Source: Burkholderia territorii
Lineage (GTDB): Bacteria > Pseudomonadota > Gammaproteobacteria > Burkholderiales > Burkholderiaceae
Length of the DNA: 64,000 nt
Assembly: GCF_902833055.1 (NCBI RefSeq)
Contig: NZ_CADFEJ010000001.1
Coordinates: forward strand, 372,001 to 436,000
Reading direction: 5' to 3'
Below, piece after piece: positions 63,664 to 64,000 of this stretch. The notes beneath the pieces are model-generated. The model worked only from the letters and a program-made list of their open reading frames with translations. It did not search any database and was not told where the DNA came from. Within the stretch, counting starts at the first letter, position 1; each line of letters opens with the position of its first letter. Made by a program: the position numbers and the translations under genes.

Positions 63664-64000
63664 TTACGCGGACGGCCGCGGCGCGACCGGCTTCGGCGGG
63701 GCGGCGGTGTCGATCCGCCGGAACACGACGGACGACAGCAGCGTGACCGCGCCCATGCAGACGAACGACAGCACGAAGCCCTTCGCCATCGAGCCCCAAT
63801 ACGCGGCGAACAGGTTCACGAGCCCGCCGCCGATCGACACGCCGAGGCCCATCGCCAGCATCTGCATCATCGTAAACAGGCTGTTGCCGCTGCCGGCGTC
63901 GGCGTGCGACAGCCCCTTGAGCGTCACGGCGTTCATCGCGGCGAACTGCATCGAGTTCGCGGCGCCGAACACGATCAGCAATGCAATCTCCAGCACCGGC
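63664..64000 (-). CDS. C-terminal part of an MFS exporter (EmrB/QacA-like, 14-TMS)
   Basis: Only the last 112 residues are in the window. They show two to three membrane helices with the segment MNAVTLKGLSHADAGSGNSL followed by FTMMQMLAMGLGVSIGGGL, typical of the C-terminal half of DHA2 (EmrB/MdtD) multidrug exporters. The N-terminal half lies beyond the right edge. The substrate is unknown. Confidence 0.82.
   Translation of the reverse strand, partial: PVLEIALLIVFGAANSMQFAAMNAVTLKGLSHADAGSGNSLFTMMQMLAMGLGVSIGGGLVNLFAAYWGSMAKGFVLSFVCMGAVTLLSSVVFRRIDTAAPPKPVAPRPSA

Overview
The window is high-GC DNA (roughly two-thirds G+C, third codon positions almost all G or C) with short intergenic gaps, many LysR, MocR and AraC regulators, and families common in Burkholderia (DUF3331, DUF4148, a nitrate reductase fused to a CysJ-type flavoprotein). 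I infer a Burkholderia replicon, probably of the B. cepacia complex. No rRNA, tRNA, CRISPR array or intact insertion sequence was seen. All functional calls rest on reading motifs by eye; nothing was searched against a database.

Layout. 1-10.1 kb: a membrane protein, a frameshifted zinc alcohol dehydrogenase behind a sigma-54-type promoter, a DUF3331 gene behind a MerR-type promoter, a double GNAT protein divergent from a MocR regulator, an MFS exporter divergent from a LysR regulator, and an HtrA-type protease. 10.4-16.1 kb: a P-loop kinase, a Tat-exported glycoside hydrolase and two tandem PBP4-like lipoproteins. 16.7-21.4 kb: a Bcr/CflA exporter, an FAH-family enzyme, an AraC regulator, a YkgJ-type cysteine-cluster protein and a uracil-DNA glycosylase.

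21.5-33.3 kb is a complete assimilatory nitrate unit: nasS-nasT (nitrate sensor and ANTAR antiterminator) and cobA (siroheme synthesis) on the minus strand, diverging from nasA-nirB-nirD and a 1395-residue nitrate reductase carrying its own flavodoxin/FAD/NADPH module. Upstream of nasA I read an NtrC-like site, a sigma-54 promoter and a leader with two A1/G4 hexaloop hairpins, the second overlapping a strong terminator. This is the layout expected for NasT antitermination. A similar hairpin pair lies in the cobA leader.

33.4-48.2 kb: an SDR and GlcG-like pair with a LysR regulator, mprF-acvB (lysyl-phosphatidylglycerol synthesis and hydrolysis), a CysI-type reductase with DUF934, a second MocR regulator, and an overlapping pair of a PotD-like binding protein and a diguanylate cyclase that resembles the NspS/MbaA polyamine-sensing arrangement. 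48.3-54 kb: small exported proteins, a TauE exporter with a LysR regulator, a LysE exporter and a Tat phosphodiesterase. 54.3-64 kb: an overlapping ECF sigma/membrane protein/periplasmic protein operon preceded by two small envelope proteins, a GNAT enzyme, a DUF1800-DUF1501 pair, a solitary tyrosine recombinase next to an SDR remnant, a LuxR regulator, a DUF4377 lipoprotein and the end of an MFS exporter.
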